In this document: piece by piece, positions 29,857 to 38,777 of the stretch
How positions within the stretch are numbered: the first letter of the stretch is position 1
Layout of the letters: each line of letters begins with the position of its first letter
Source: Enterovibrio norvegicus DSM 15893
Lineage (GTDB): Bacteria > Pseudomonadota > Gammaproteobacteria > Enterobacterales > Vibrionaceae
Direction: 5' to 3'
Assembly: GCF_900115495.1 (NCBI RefSeq)
Contig: NZ_FOWR01000015.1
Span: 43,126-107,125, forward strand
Length of the DNA stretch: 64,000 nucleotides
Position numbers and translations under genes: made by a program
Notes under the pieces: model-generated
What the model was told of the DNA's origin: nothing
The model's database searches: none
What the model saw: only the letters and a program-made list of their open reading frames with translations

Positions 29857-31110
29857 TCACAAAGTTTTAGCGAACCATTTCATCGTTTCCAGCATTGCTC
29901 TGTGATATCCATCGTGAATAGGTTTATTTGGAAGCGTCATCGCTTTACCACCATGGCTATATAGTGCAGCCAATTGATTGTCGGTTTTCGGGCAAACCGG
30001 ATCGTTTTCCAAATTCAATGCCAATACAGGTACTTTGGTGCGCCTGCCCGTTAGCAAACCTTGGTTTTTGAGCGACAACGCTTGAAGCTGAGTCAGCATT
30101 GCATCTGATGCACTGCCTTTCCCCATGCGCGATGCAATGGAATCAAGGTACATAGCGGGAGCCGCATTAAGCTTTTTAATGTCCACCAACATGGCATGAA
30201 GCATACCGCCAATGGACACACAGGATTTCACTCGGTTTTGCTCGACGAACGCCATTCTCACCGCAGCATTCGCAGCGAATCGCACACCAAGAAAACCCAC
30301 ACGGTGGTGATCGACCCAAGGCACAGACGCTAACTCATTCAACATGGCTTGATGAAGACGGCTACTATCTTCCGACAGATTCCAATGCGCACTTCGACCA
30401 ATAGAGGGCATATCAATGGTCAGCATTGCGATGTTTGCAGGGGCAAAATAGGTTTCAAACAACCGCCATAGGTCGGTTTGCAAGCTATCCAAGCCACCAC
30501 TCACAATTACCACAGGCAAAGGTGAATCGGTATGAGGCAAATACAAGAAGCCTTCCAGCGCTTTACCATCAACCTTCGCAACCACACTCTTTACCTTGTA
30601 TGGCAATTTGTCGATCGCGGAATGGAATGCCTTATTGGCTAACGTTTCAGCTTGAAGCGCCAAGGTATCTCCTTTGAGGTGAGGGTACCCTGCAATGCTG
30701 AAATAGGTGCTCGTTCGCAGCCACGCATTCGCAGCAGCTTCTTTGCTTCCTTTTTCGTCATATTCCTGTGCGATGCGTTGCTGACGCATCCCAGATTGCG
30801 TCCATTCATACGCCCAATTTCCTGAGCGATAGCCCACCACCGTATCTAGCTGGTTGTCATGGGTTCTATCATTGTCAGATGCGGCAATGCGCGCCAAGGT
30901 CTCTTCCATATCAATAGGATCGACGCCTTGCCAAACCCATTGAGGACGGCGTAACACGCGATACCAATGGCTATCACTGTCACCATCAATCGCATTATTC
31001 GATTCTTTTTTCGCTTTGGTGGTAGAGCCTACAATGGTCGATGTTTCTCTGGCGAATTTAGTGTGTTTGAAGAGTTTTACGGAAAGGTTTTCGGAATCGG
31101 ATGTGCTCAC
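29857..31110 (-). CDS. frsA: FrsA fermentation-respiration switch protein
   Basis: An alpha/beta-hydrolase-fold protein known to bind unphosphorylated enzyme IIA-Glc in enterobacteria and Vibrio and to shift carbon flux toward fermentation. The N-terminal helical half is HWYRVLRRPQWVWQGVDP and YRSGNWAYEW. In the hydrolase half the nucleophile elbow reads GVRFAANAAV near residue 275, so the usual GxSxG serine is absent. This is a known family trait. The enzymatic activity of FrsA has been disputed. Length is 417 (E. coli 414). Confidence 0.93.
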   Translation of the reverse strand: MSTSDSENLSVKLFKHTKFARETSTIVGSTTKAKKESNNAIDGDSDSHWYRVLRRPQWVWQGVDPIDMEETLARIAASDNDRTHDNQLDTVVGYRSGNWAYEWTQSGMRQQRIAQEYDEKGSKEAAANAWLRTSTYFSIAGYPHLKGDTLALQAETLANKAFHSAIDKLPYKVKSVVAKVDGKALEGFLYLPHTDSPLPVVIVSGGLDSLQTDLWRLFETYFAPANIAMLTIDMPSIGRSAHWNLSEDSSRLHQAMLNELASVPWVDHHRVGFLGVRFAANAAVRMAFVEQNRVKSCVSIGGMLHAMLVDIKKLNAAPAMYLDSIASRMGKGSASDAMLTQLQALSLKNQGLLTGRRTKVPVLALNLENDPVCPKTDNQLAALYSHGGKAMTLPNKPIHDGYHRAMLETMKWFAKTL

Positions 31111-31288
31111 GGAACCACCCCTAATGTCGATGATTTAACTGGCATTAGTGTAAACCATGAGAGGAAGAAAGCTACAGAGCAGTTCTTGATATTGCGGTTT
31201 CAAGTAGAAACCAAGGAAAGTAACGAGAAACCCCGGGAAAATGCACAAGACTTACCATGTGCTAAATAGATAAAATATCAACACATAC

Positions 31289-31314
31289 AAAAAAGCCCCT
31301 TTCGGGGCTTTTTC
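31289..31314 (-). terminator. Terminator after gpt
   Basis: AGCCCC (31294-31299) pairs with GGGGCT (31304-31309) with flanking A/T pairs; loop TTTC. Lies between gpt and frsA. Confidence 0.9.
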
Positions 31315-31338
31315 ACTATCACATCGCACTAAGTAATA

Positions 31339-31797
31339 TTAGCGCTTAGCAACAGGCTCAACAAACGTGACGCCCATGTCCCATGGTTGCTCAATCCAGC
31401 AATCCTGAGCAATGTCGACAACGTAATCGTCGACAAGGTGTTTACCTGCTGGTTTCGCACACACGGTCACGAATTTCGCTTTTGGGTACATTTCACGGAT
31501 CACTTCTGCAGTGCCGCCAGTATCAACCAAATCGTCAACCACGATGAAGCCTTCGCCGTCACCTTCAGCTTTTTTGATAACACGCATATCACGCTGGTGA
31601 TCATGGTCATAGCTAGAAATGCACACAGTATCAACGTGACGAATGCCTAGCTCACGAGCAAGAATCGCAGCAGGTACAAGACCTCCACGACTTACTGCAA
31701 TAATCCCAGTCCATTGCTCTGCAGGTAACAATTTTTCAGCCAGTTGGCGGGTATACATTTGCATGTTGTCCCACGTGATAACAAACTTGTTGCTCAT
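31339..31797 (-). CDS. gpt: Xanthine-guanine phosphoribosyltransferase
   Basis: Salvages guanine and xanthine to nucleotides with PRPP. The PRPP-binding motif [14 protein letters not shown] and the N-terminal [10 protein letters not shown] loop are present. Length is 152, identical to E. coli. It stands next to frsA as in E. coli, and here also downstream of an NCS2 purine permease, making a purine uptake-salvage pair. Confidence 0.96.
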   Translation of the reverse strand: MSNKFVITWDNMQMYTRQLAEKLLPAEQWTGIIAVSRGGLVPAAILARELGIRHVDTVCISSYDHDHQRDMRVIKKAEGDGEGFIVVDDLVDTGGTAEVIREMYPKAKFVTVCAKPAGKHLVDDYVVDIAQDCWIEQPWDMGVTFVEPVAKR

Positions 31798-31862
31798 TTT
31801 AAAGAACCTCAGTGGCGACGGTCGCCATTTAACTCACAGATTTAATTGCGGCGTATTGTGGC

Positions 31863-33149
31863 TTACATAACAAATTTCAGCAAGAACAGCGCAGCAAGAA
31901 CCCAAATACTAATAGGTACATCACGTCCTTTACCACTAAACGCTTTGATTGCGCAGTAAGAGATAAAGCCCAAGCCGATGCCGTGTGCGATTGAGTAGGT
32001 CAATGGCATCATCAAGCACACCACAACAACCGGTGCCGCTTCTGTCAGATCACGCCAGTTAACGCTCACCAAGCCAGACATCATAAGAATGGCAACGTAA
32101 AACAATGCACCCGCTGTCGCATAGGCTGGCACCATACCCGCCAATGGCGAGAACATCAGTGCTAACAAGAACAAGATGCCGACGACGACTGCAGTCAAAC
32201 CAGTACGACCACCCGCAGCAACACCCGACACACTTTCAATGAATGACGTGGTGTTTGATGTACCCAAAACAGCACCTACTGTCGTTGCAGTACTGTCTGC
32301 CAATAGTGCGCGGTTCAAGCGAGGAAGTTTGCCGTCTTTGTCCATCAATTCAGCTTTAGTAGCAACACCGACCAATGTGCCCGCTGTATCAAACAAATCC
32401 ACAAACAAGAAGGCGAAAACAACCGAAATCATGGCAACATCAAATGCACCAGACAGGTCCATCTGCATGAAAGTAGGCGCGAGGCTTGGCGGCGCAGAAA
32501 CGATACCTGCGTATTGCACATTGCCCGAAACAACCGAAATGGCCGTCACGATCAAGATAGCAATCATTACCGCGCCTTTAATGCCGCGATTGACCAAACC
32601 AATTGTCAGGAAGAAGCCCAAGGCTGCCATTGCAGGTGCGAACGCTGATAGATCGCCCATTGACACCAAGGTCGCAGGGTGCGCAACAACGATGCCAGAG
32701 TTCTGCAACGCGATAAGCGCCAAGAACATACCGATACCTGCTGAAATGCCCGTGCGTAAAGAGAGAGGTATAGAGTTTATGATTAACTCACGGACTTTAA
32801 ACAGGCTCAACGCAATAAAGCAAAGACCAGAAAGGAACACAGCACCTAAAGCCACCTGCCATGAGTATCCCATTTGGAATACAACCGTGTAGGTAAAAAA
32901 GGCGTTCAAGCCCATACCTGGTGCTTGTGCTACCGGGTAATTAGCAACGAGACCCATCACGAAACAGCCGATCGCCGCAGCCAAACAGGTCGCAACAAAC
33001 ACAGCGCCGCGATCCATGCCTGTTTCAGATAAGATGGCTGGGTTAACAAAGATGATGTAAGCCATCGTCAGGAAAGTGGTTAAACCTGCAATAACTTCGG
33101 TGCGTATATCAGTACCTTGCTCTTTTAATTTAAAAAGACGCTCAAGCAT
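31863..33149 (-). CDS. NCS2-family purine permease
   Basis: A proton-coupled nucleobase transporter of the AzgA-like NCS2/NCS2-2 branch (E. coli AdeP, AdeQ, GhxP, GhxQ). About 12 membrane segments. Family marks are QAPGMGLNAFFTY, GIGMFLALIALQNSGI and DLFDTAGTLVGV. The start at 33149 (MLERLFKL) is supported by AAGGAAC upstream; a longer TTG frame reaches 33185. About 428 residues. Substrate (adenine versus guanine/hypoxanthine) cannot be fixed by eye. The PurR-like operator just upstream and the gpt neighbour support purine transport. Confidence 0.9.
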   Translation of the reverse strand: MLERLFKLKEQGTDIRTEVIAGLTTFLTMAYIIFVNPAILSETGMDRGAVFVATCLAAAIGCFVMGLVANYPVAQAPGMGLNAFFTYTVVFQMGYSWQVALGAVFLSGLCFIALSLFKVRELIINSIPLSLRTGISAGIGMFLALIALQNSGIVVAHPATLVSMGDLSAFAPAMAALGFFLTIGLVNRGIKGAVMIAILIVTAISVVSGNVQYAGIVSAPPSLAPTFMQMDLSGAFDVAMISVVFAFLFVDLFDTAGTLVGVATKAELMDKDGKLPRLNRALLADSTATTVGAVLGTSNTTSFIESVSGVAAGGRTGLTAVVVGILFLLALMFSPLAGMVPAYATAGALFYVAILMMSGLVSVNWRDLTEAAPVVVVCLMMPLTYSIAHGIGLGFISYCAIKAFSGKGRDVPISIWVLAALFLLKFVM

Positions 33150-33189
33150 GGCTTTCGTTCCTTGGAAAGTGAGTGTGTCTGCCAATATT

Positions 33190-33217
33190 ACGCAAACGTT
33201 TGGCTAAACGTTTGCGT
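33190..33217 (-). promoter_or_regulatory. Double PurR-like operator before the purine permease
   Basis: Two AAACGTTT palindromes (33194-33201 and 33206-33213), each flanked outward by ACGC / GCGT, together form a 28-bp near-perfect palindrome. Each 16-bp half resembles the PurR consensus ACGCAAACGTTTNCNT, with the first site missing one consensus base. It lies about 41 bp from the start codon. PurR is known to control NCS2 purine permeases in gammaproteobacteria. Confidence 0.75.
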
Positions 33218-33467
33218 CTGAATTTGACGCGAATCTTACTCGCCAATTATCGAAATTTCCAGCGTGAATTAAGTCACACTGACTTCAACTGTTGATGAAT
33301 CAATCAGAGACACATCATATCGGCGAATTTTTGTCGCATAAGCTCAATACTAGAGCCAAAAATCGATGATTAAATAGACAGATGAGAAATTTGAGATATG
33401 CATAAACTCAACATCAAAAGAATGAGAAGCCTGCCGATAGCTTTGACAAAACGAGAGAAAATGAAGA
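33218..33467. other. AT-rich intergenic region
   Basis: The upstream region of the purine permease. I see no gene, RNA or clear repeat in it. Confidence 0.5.
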
Positions 33468-33496
33468 CAAAAAAAACGCCACTATTTTAGCGGCGT
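33468..33496 (-). terminator. Minus-strand terminator
   Basis: ACGCCACT (33476-33483) pairs with AGCGGCGT (33489-33496), one G-T pair. On the minus strand it is followed by eight T. It lies about 80 bp downstream of the small ORF at 33573 and has no other obvious gene to serve. Confidence 0.8.
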
Positions 33497-33572
33497 CAGA
33501 TTAAAACGTGGTTTCCAAATTAGAAACGAAATATCTGTATAGCGGGGGATGTATCAAATCGTGCAAGTCATC

Positions 33573-33758
33573 TTACTTGCGTTTATACCCGAACGGTGCC
33601 GGATATTTAAAATTACCAGTGAACACAGAACCAGTGTTCCAGTAGCGACATGCAGAATTACCTTTCATTCGGATTACCTCAAAAAATTTTCGTGAGAATG
33701 CAGCTTTAGTAAAGCTCGGTTCCATGGAGACGAAAATTTCGGGCTTATCCTTAAACAT
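33573..33758 (-). CDS. Small orphan protein, unrecognised
   Basis: A 61-residue reading frame starting MFKDKPEIF and ending PAPFGYKRK. I recognise no domain. It is rich in aromatic and basic residues, with one cysteine and no signal peptide. The frame is open for about 26 further codons upstream of this ATG (SFKKGQDAQEHSHALS), without another ATG, so it may be the tail of a decayed gene. A good minus-strand terminator downstream argues for transcription. A GCAAGT/ACTTGC hairpin spans its stop codon. Confidence 0.4.
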   Translation of the reverse strand: MFKDKPEIFVSMEPSFTKAAFSRKFFEVIRMKGNSACRYWNTGSVFTGNFKYPAPFGYKRK

Positions 33759-34030
33759 TGAAAGCGCATGGCTATGTTCTTGGGCGTCTTGCCCTTTCTT
33801 GAACGATGGGATAATAGACGACTCGAGGTTTAATTACAAACAAAAACGAGATCCGAGTCACAAAAAATTGCAATTGCAACCTAAAGGTAATTAAGGCACA
33901 GAAACGACATGCAACAGATGTTTACAAAATGTTATACGGTGCATAATTTAACGTACTAGTGTTGCTAAAGTGATAATTAATTGAAAATGTAGACCAATTA
34001 ATAACAATATCGATAGGTCAGGATTGCATT
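33759..34030. other. AT-rich upstream region of the chemoreceptor gene
   Basis: No gene seen apart from the open upstream extension of the small minus ORF. It probably holds the chemoreceptor promoter, but I cannot place the elements confidently. Confidence 0.4.
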
Positions 34031-35671
34031 ATGGTTATCAATGCCATTCGAAACATAAAAATACGTAGTAGACTTTTCACGCTTGTCACCGTCACACTTC
34101 TCGCAATGCTCCTCCCAATTTATTTATTCGCAACGAGTAATTATCAAAACCTGATGTCTTTCAAACGAGGGGAAACTCAAGTTTTGGTTAACAGTGGCCA
34201 TAGCCTGATCAACCACTATTATGAACGCTACCTAAGGGGAGAATTGAGCGAACCTGAAGCAAAGCAAGATGCACTCAATGCTATTTCATCACTCCGATAT
34301 GACAACGGTAACTATTTTTGGATTAACGATTCAACACCCAAAATGGTACTTCACCCTATTAAGCCGAATCTCAATGGTAAGGACTTAAGAAACTTCAAAG
34401 ATAAAGCAGACAAAAAGCTGTTTGTTGAAATGGCAAATGTTGCTCAACGATCTGGCGAAGGGTTCGTTAATTACTATTGGAGCAAGCCAAACGCCGATGT
34501 GCCAGTGGAAAAAGTCTCGTACGTTAAGCTATTTGAACCGTGGGGTTGGATTTTAGGCACCGGTATCTATGTTGATGACGTCAATGAAGCTTTTGCAAGT
34601 GAACTCACTAAGTTATTGCTCGGCGTCGGCATCATCCTATCCATCGTTCTAACAATCAGTGTCGCGATTGGACATTCCATCGTTGAACCGAGCACAGAAA
34701 CCGCAAAGGCATTGAAAAACATCTCCAGTGGCGATGGAGACCTTACCCATAAATTATCGGTAAATGGTAAAGATGAACTAAGCCAAATAGCACGCTTCTT
34801 TAACCGATTCATCGATCAAATTCGCGCCATTGTCGGAGACATCAATCCTGTTTCAGATACCATTTCTCATTCAGCAAATGAAATGACACGCTTATCGAGA
34901 TCGTCAGAAACATTGGCGAATCAACAAAACGTCGAACTAGAAAGCATTGCCGCAGCCGTCAATGAACTTCTCGCCAGCAACCAAGAAATTGCTACCTCAT
35001 CTGCCAATGCAGCAGAAGAAGCCAGCAATGCCGCACAGCAATGTCATGCCGGCAAGAATGTCATTAATGATATGAACCAACAAATGAACGTTATGGTTGA
35101 CTCACTCCGAGCTGCAAGTGGTGAGGCGAATTTACTTTCCGACGATTCAAAAAACGTCGGCAAGGTGCTCGATGTCATTAGAACAATTGCCGAGCAAACC
35201 AACTTGCTCGCATTGAACGCTGCAATTGAAGCAGCTCGAGCCGGAGATCAAGGTCGCGGATTTGCCGTCGTTGCAGACGAAGTGAGAACCCTCGCTATTC
35301 GTACACAACAAAGCACCGATGAAATTGAAGAGATCATCACTAACCTACAATCCCGCGCCTCTTCACTTAACAACGCTATCAGCAATACTCAATCTTTGTC
35401 AGAAACCACATCTACTCACAACCACGATGTGCTGAACGCATTGAACGAAATCGACACGAAAGTGAGCGAGATTACGCAAATAAACAATGCTATAGCGTCA
35501 TCATGCGGACAACAAGCGGTCGCGACAGAAGAGATCAATGTGAACCTGCACGGACTCGTCGATAAAGGAAAGCAAACAGTTGACCAGAGTAAAGATTTAA
35601 CCGAGCAAAGCATGGCACTTTCAGCGGTCAGCGTTCAACTTAAAAGTGCGATGGCACAGTTCAAGGTATAG
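34031..35671 (+). CDS. Methyl-accepting chemotaxis protein with sCache domain
   Basis: A membrane chemoreceptor. TM1 is at about residues 14-35. A periplasmic single-Cache (sCache_2) domain at about 40-195 contains [35 protein letters not shown]2 at about 195-215, HAMP to about 270, then the signalling domain with hairpin tip [18 protein letters not shown] and [13 protein letters not shown]. Known sCache_2 receptors bind small organic acids such as pyruvate, propionate or lactate, so such a ligand is plausible. There is no C-terminal CheR-binding pentapeptide. Length is 546. Monocistronic. Confidence 0.94.
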   Translation: MVINAIRNIKIRSRLFTLVTVTLLAMLLPIYLFATSNYQNLMSFKRGETQVLVNSGHSLINHYYERYLRGELSEPEAKQDALNAISSLRYDNGNYFWINDSTPKMVLHPIKPNLNGKDLRNFKDKADKKLFVEMANVAQRSGEGFVNYYWSKPNADVPVEKVSYVKLFEPWGWILGTGIYVDDVNEAFASELTKLLLGVGIILSIVLTISVAIGHSIVEPSTETAKALKNISSGDGDLTHKLSVNGKDELSQIARFFNRFIDQIRAIVGDINPVSDTISHSANEMTRLSRSSETLANQQNVELESIAAAVNELLASNQEIATSSANAAEEASNAAQQCHAGKNVINDMNQQMNVMVDSLRAASGEANLLSDDSKNVGKVLDVIRTIAEQTNLLALNAAIEAARAGDQGRGFAVVADEVRTLAIRTQQSTDEIEEIITNLQSRASSLNNAISNTQSLSETTSTHNHDVLNALNEIDTKVSEITQINNAIASSCGQQAVATEEINVNLHGLVDKGKQTVDQSKDLTEQSMALSAVSVQLKSAMAQFKV

Positions 35672-35692
35672 CGTTTCACTAAAGATATAGTG

Positions 35693-35714
35693 GTATGCTT
35701 TTAACAAAGCATAC
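35693..35714 (+). promoter_or_regulatory. First hairpin of the mcp-pepD gap
   Basis: GTATGCTTT (35693-35701) pairs perfectly with AAAGCATAC (35706-35714), loop TAAC, followed by TTTAACGTT, a poor T tract. Its arms are complementary to the arms of the next hairpin. Confidence 0.7.
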
Positions 35715-35740
35715 TTTAACGTTACAAATTCTGATATTTT

Positions 35741-35779
35741 AACGGCATACAGCATAAGCTGTATGCCGTTTCTTTTTTT
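35741..35779 (+). terminator. Strong terminator 20 bp before pepD
   Basis: A perfect 13-bp stem, AACGGCATACAGC (35741-35753) with GCTGTATGCCGTT (35758-35770), loop ATAA, followed by TCTTTTTTT. It can end the chemoreceptor transcript but sits so close to pepD that it may also lie in the pepD leader. Confidence 0.9.
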
Positions 35780-35800
35780 GTTTTATTTTGGAGATAGCCT

Positions 35801-37261
35801 GTGTCTGAGATCAGTCAATTGTCCCCGCAGCCTGTATGGCAGTTTTTCGATAAGATTTGTTCTATTCCTCATCCTTCCAAGCATGAGGAGCAACTTGCTC
35901 AATACATCATTGAATGGGCTCAGCAGGAAGGTCTTGCGGTGCGTCGTGACGACGTAGGTAACGTCTTTATCAAAAAAGCAGCCACCCCCGGCATGGAAAA
36001 TCGCAAAGGCGTCGTACTTCAAGCGCACATCGACATGGTGCCGCAGAAAAATGAAAACACCGACCACGACTTCACTGTCGATCCGATTCGTCCATATATC
36101 GATGGCGAATGGGTCACCGCTGACGGCACAACGCTTGGCTCAGACAATGGCATGGGCATGGCGGCATGTCTTGCGGTGCTGGCATCAAAAGACGTAGAAC
36201 ACGGCCCACTCGAAGTGCTCCTGACTATCGATGAAGAAGCAGGCATGACGGGCGCGTTTGGATTACAAGAAGGGTGGTTAGAGGGCGACATCCTTTTGAA
36301 CACCGATTCTGAACAAGAAGGCGAAGTGTACATGGGATGTGCTGGCGGCGTAGACGCAGCCATCACCTTCGCACTCGAGCGAGAAAACTTACCTTCGGGT
36401 TACGTTGCCAAAACGCTGCAAATCAAGGGCCTGAAAGGGGGTCACTCAGGTTGTGATATTCATACTGGCCGTGCGAACGCAAACAAATTGTTAGGTCGCT
36501 TTCTGGCAGGCCATAGCGAAGAGCTGGGTCTTCGCATTGTGTCTGTGCGTGGCGGTACACTGCGTAACGCTATCCCTCGTGAAGCATTTGCAGACGTTGC
36601 CGTTCCCGAAGAAAACGTTGAAAAGCTGGCATCATTGTTCGGCTACTATGAGCAACTGCTGAATCAAGAATTAAGTGCCATCGAAACAAATTTGTCACTG
36701 TCCATCATCGAAGCAGATGTAGGTCAGCAAGCACTTACCTCTTCCGTTCAATATCGCATCATTGCGGCGATCAATGCATGTCCAAATGGCGTGATTCGCA
36801 TGAGCGATGACATTGAAGGCGTGGTTGAAACGTCACTTAACCTTGGCGTCATCACGACCGAGCAATCCTCCATGACGCTGCTATGCCTCATTCGTTCTTT
36901 GGCGGACAGCGGCCGTAGCTATGTTGAAAGCATGCTTCGTTCATTGGGTGAGTTGGCGGTTGCTGACGTGGCATTCTCCGGCGCATACCCTGGTTGGAAG
37001 CCTGATCCTGACTCGGAAATCATGAAAGTGTTCCGCAGTACTTATGAAGGCATTTACGATCGCGTTCCTAACATCATGGTGATTCACGCAGGCCTAGAGT
37101 GTGGTCTGTTCAAAGAACCGTACCCGAACATGGACATGATTTCGTTTGGCCCAACCATCAAATTCCCGCATTCGCCAGACGAGAAGGTAAACATTGAAAC
37201 CGTCGGTCTGTTTTGGGAGCAAATGGTCGCCATGCTTAAAGCTATCCCAATGAAAGCATAA
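35801..37261 (+). CDS. pepD: Aminoacyl-histidine dipeptidase (peptidase D)
   Basis: Cytosolic zinc aminopeptidase of family M20 that hydrolyses X-His dipeptides such as carnosine. Metal-site motifs are LQAHIDMVPQ, DGTTLGSDNGMGMA, TIDEEAGMTGAFGL and the C-terminal HAGLECGLF. The start is GTG at 35801 with GGAG seven bases upstream. Length is 486 (E. coli 485). Confidence 0.95.
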   Translation: MSEISQLSPQPVWQFFDKICSIPHPSKHEEQLAQYIIEWAQQEGLAVRRDDVGNVFIKKAATPGMENRKGVVLQAHIDMVPQKNENTDHDFTVDPIRPYIDGEWVTADGTTLGSDNGMGMAACLAVLASKDVEHGPLEVLLTIDEEAGMTGAFGLQEGWLEGDILLNTDSEQEGEVYMGCAGGVDAAITFALERENLPSGYVAKTLQIKGLKGGHSGCDIHTGRANANKLLGRFLAGHSEELGLRIVSVRGGTLRNAIPREAFADVAVPEENVEKLASLFGYYEQLLNQELSAIETNLSLSIIEADVGQQALTSSVQYRIIAAINACPNGVIRMSDDIEGVVETSLNLGVITTEQSSMTLLCLIRSLADSGRSYVESMLRSLGELAVADVAFSGAYPGWKPDPDSEIMKVFRSTYEGIYDRVPNIMVIHAGLECGLFKEPYPNMDMISFGPTIKFPHSPDEKVNIETVGLFWEQMVAMLKAIPMKA

Positions 37262-37284
37262 TCCATACCTAAACACCCAATAGC

Positions 37285-37313
37285 AAAAGGGCACATAACG
37301 TGCCCTTTTTATG
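37285..37313. terminator. Bidirectional terminator between pepD and dinB
   Basis: AAAAGGGCAC (37285-37294) pairs with GTGCCCTTTT (37300-37309), loop ATAAC. It serves both convergent genes and reaches the dinB stop. Confidence 0.92.
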
Positions 37314-38370
37314 ACCAATCAAAACTGAGCTGGGAGGCCTTACTGTCGTCAGTTGCAATCAACCCCACAGATAAACCAATCAGGCGCACCCCTCGTCCAT
37401 TCTGTCGCGATAGCGCTTCTAATAGCAGTTCAGGAAAAGCTTCTTCATCATATTTCCACTGACGATGTTCCACCGTCGTTTGCTGAAAATCAGAAAACTT
37501 GAGCTTTACGCCCTGCCTAGCAATCAACAAATCCGGACACACTCGCTTCAGACGGGTTTCAAGTTCTTCGTAAAGCGATGCCATCACGTCCATGCACTCC
37601 GATTCCGTTTGAATATCTTCGGGCAAGGTTCTTTCGACGCCGACGGACTTTCTTACGCGATGTGTTTCTACCTCTCGCTCATCGATGCCATGACAACGAT
37701 TCCAAAGCGATTGACCAAACTTACCAAAGCGAGAGAGCAATGTGTTTTTGTCGTAGGCTTGAACGTCTTCGCCTTTATAGAGCCCCATCTCATGAAGCTT
37801 TGCCAGCGTCACTTTTCCCACGCCAGGAATTTTTTCCAACGGTAGGGTTTTGACGAATGCCGCCACACCATCAGGCGTGATCACGTACTTTCCATCGGGT
37901 TTATTCAGGTCTGAGGCGACCTTAGCGATAAATTTAATCGGAGCAATGCCCGCTGACGCCGTTAAGCCAAGTTCTCGCTTAATGGTCTGGCGAATATCTT
38001 CCGCAATAAGAGTGGCAGAGCCTTGGAAAAGTAAGCAGTCACTTACATCCAAATAAGCTTCATCGAGTGATAAGGGCTCTATTTTGTCTGTGTAGCGTTC
38101 GAAAATGGCACGTATTTGCTGTGATACGCTTTTGTATTTGGCCATTTCACCGCGCACAACCGTAAGTGTCGGACACAGTTTTAACGCGTGTGCCGTCGCC
38201 ATGGCAGAGCGCACACCAAACTTACGGGCTTCGTAATTACACGTAGAAATAACGCCACGCCGTTTTTCTGATCCCCCAATAGCCAAGGGAATACCACGAA
38301 GTGACGGGTTGTCTCGCATTTCAACAGCGGCATAAAAACAATCCATGTCGATATGGATAATCTTTTTCAT
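37309..38370 (-). CDS. dinB: DNA polymerase IV
   Basis: Y-family translesion polymerase. The catalytic palm has [12 protein letters not shown] and [10 protein letters not shown] (metal-binding Asp and Glu). The steric region, helix-hairpin-helix KIPGVGKVT and little-finger domain are present. A C-terminal beta-clamp motif QLSFDW ends the protein. The start [10 protein letters not shown] at 38370 matches E. coli; the frame extends seven codons further upstream. About 353 residues. The LexA box upstream marks it as part of the SOS response. Confidence 0.95.
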   Translation of the reverse strand: MKKIIHIDMDCFYAAVEMRDNPSLRGIPLAIGGSEKRRGVISTCNYEARKFGVRSAMATAHALKLCPTLTVVRGEMAKYKSVSQQIRAIFERYTDKIEPLSLDEAYLDVSDCLLFQGSATLIAEDIRQTIKRELGLTASAGIAPIKFIAKVASDLNKPDGKYVITPDGVAAFVKTLPLEKIPGVGKVTLAKLHEMGLYKGEDVQAYDKNTLLSRFGKFGQSLWNRCHGIDEREVETHRVRKSVGVERTLPEDIQTESECMDVMASLYEELETRLKRVCPDLLIARQGVKLKFSDFQQTTVEHRQWKYDEEAFPELLLEALSRQNGRGVRLIGLSVGLIATDDSKASQLSFDWS

Positions 38371-38388
38371 AGCAAGAACGGCCCAAAA

Positions 38389-38408
38389 CACTGTTTAGAT
38401 AAACAGTG
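38389..38408 (-). promoter_or_regulatory. LexA (SOS) box of dinB
   Basis: CACTGTTTAGATAAACAGTG: a perfect CTGT-N8-ACAG palindrome with an AT-rich centre, 19 bp before the dinB start. Confidence 0.92.
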
Positions 38409-38502
38409 GTAATTATCTGCGCGAAATCGATATGATGCAAGTTTGTCGCCTTAAGAACCTTTCCTCATAGGACATTAGGAACATAACCTCAGATTTCAGA
38501 CA

Positions 38503-38530
38503 CAAAAAAGGCCGCTCACAGCGACCTTTT
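38503..38530 (-). terminator. Terminator after nqrM
   Basis: AAAAGGCCGCT pairs with AGCGACCTTTT with one mismatch, loop CAC. The T tract lies on the minus strand. Confidence 0.8.
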
Positions 38531-38545
38531 AACAAGGTGGAATCG

Positions 38546-38767
38546 TTAGAGAATCTGATTCTTTTTCCACTCTTCAGCTTTCGCCGCACGTGCTTCGCGC
38601 TTTTTACGAGCGTCACAAGGTTCTGGGCAATCACATTCTTTTTCAATGCCGATAGAGCCGAGACCGCCGCAACTGCCGCTGATCGTTTTTCGTTGAACAA
38701 TGTAACCGATAGACATGCCTGCAATCACAAGCATGAAAACCGAAAACGTTATCAGATATACAGACAT
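38546..38767 (-). CDS. nqrM: Na+-NQR maturation factor NqrM
   Basis: A small single-span membrane protein (73 residues) needed to assemble the Na+-translocating NADH:quinone reductase, thought to deliver iron for the NqrD/NqrE centre. An N-terminal helix at about 3-25 is followed by a cysteine cluster, SCGG and CDCPEPC, giving the four conserved cysteines. It is directly downstream of apbE, as in other Vibrionaceae. Confidence 0.93.
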   Translation of the reverse strand: MSVYLITFSVFMLVIAGMSIGYIVQRKTISGSCGGLGSIGIEKECDCPEPCDARKKREARAAKAEEWKKNQIL

Positions 38768-38777
38768 TTCATTACCC

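Noticed and set aside
29857-31110. FrsA as a damaged hydrolase
   Set aside because: Loss of the GxSxG serine is normal for the FrsA family, not a mutation special to this genome.
33150-33400. Purine riboswitch upstream of the NCS2 permease
   Set aside because: No conserved three-way junction core was seen, while a PurR-like DNA palindrome is clear.
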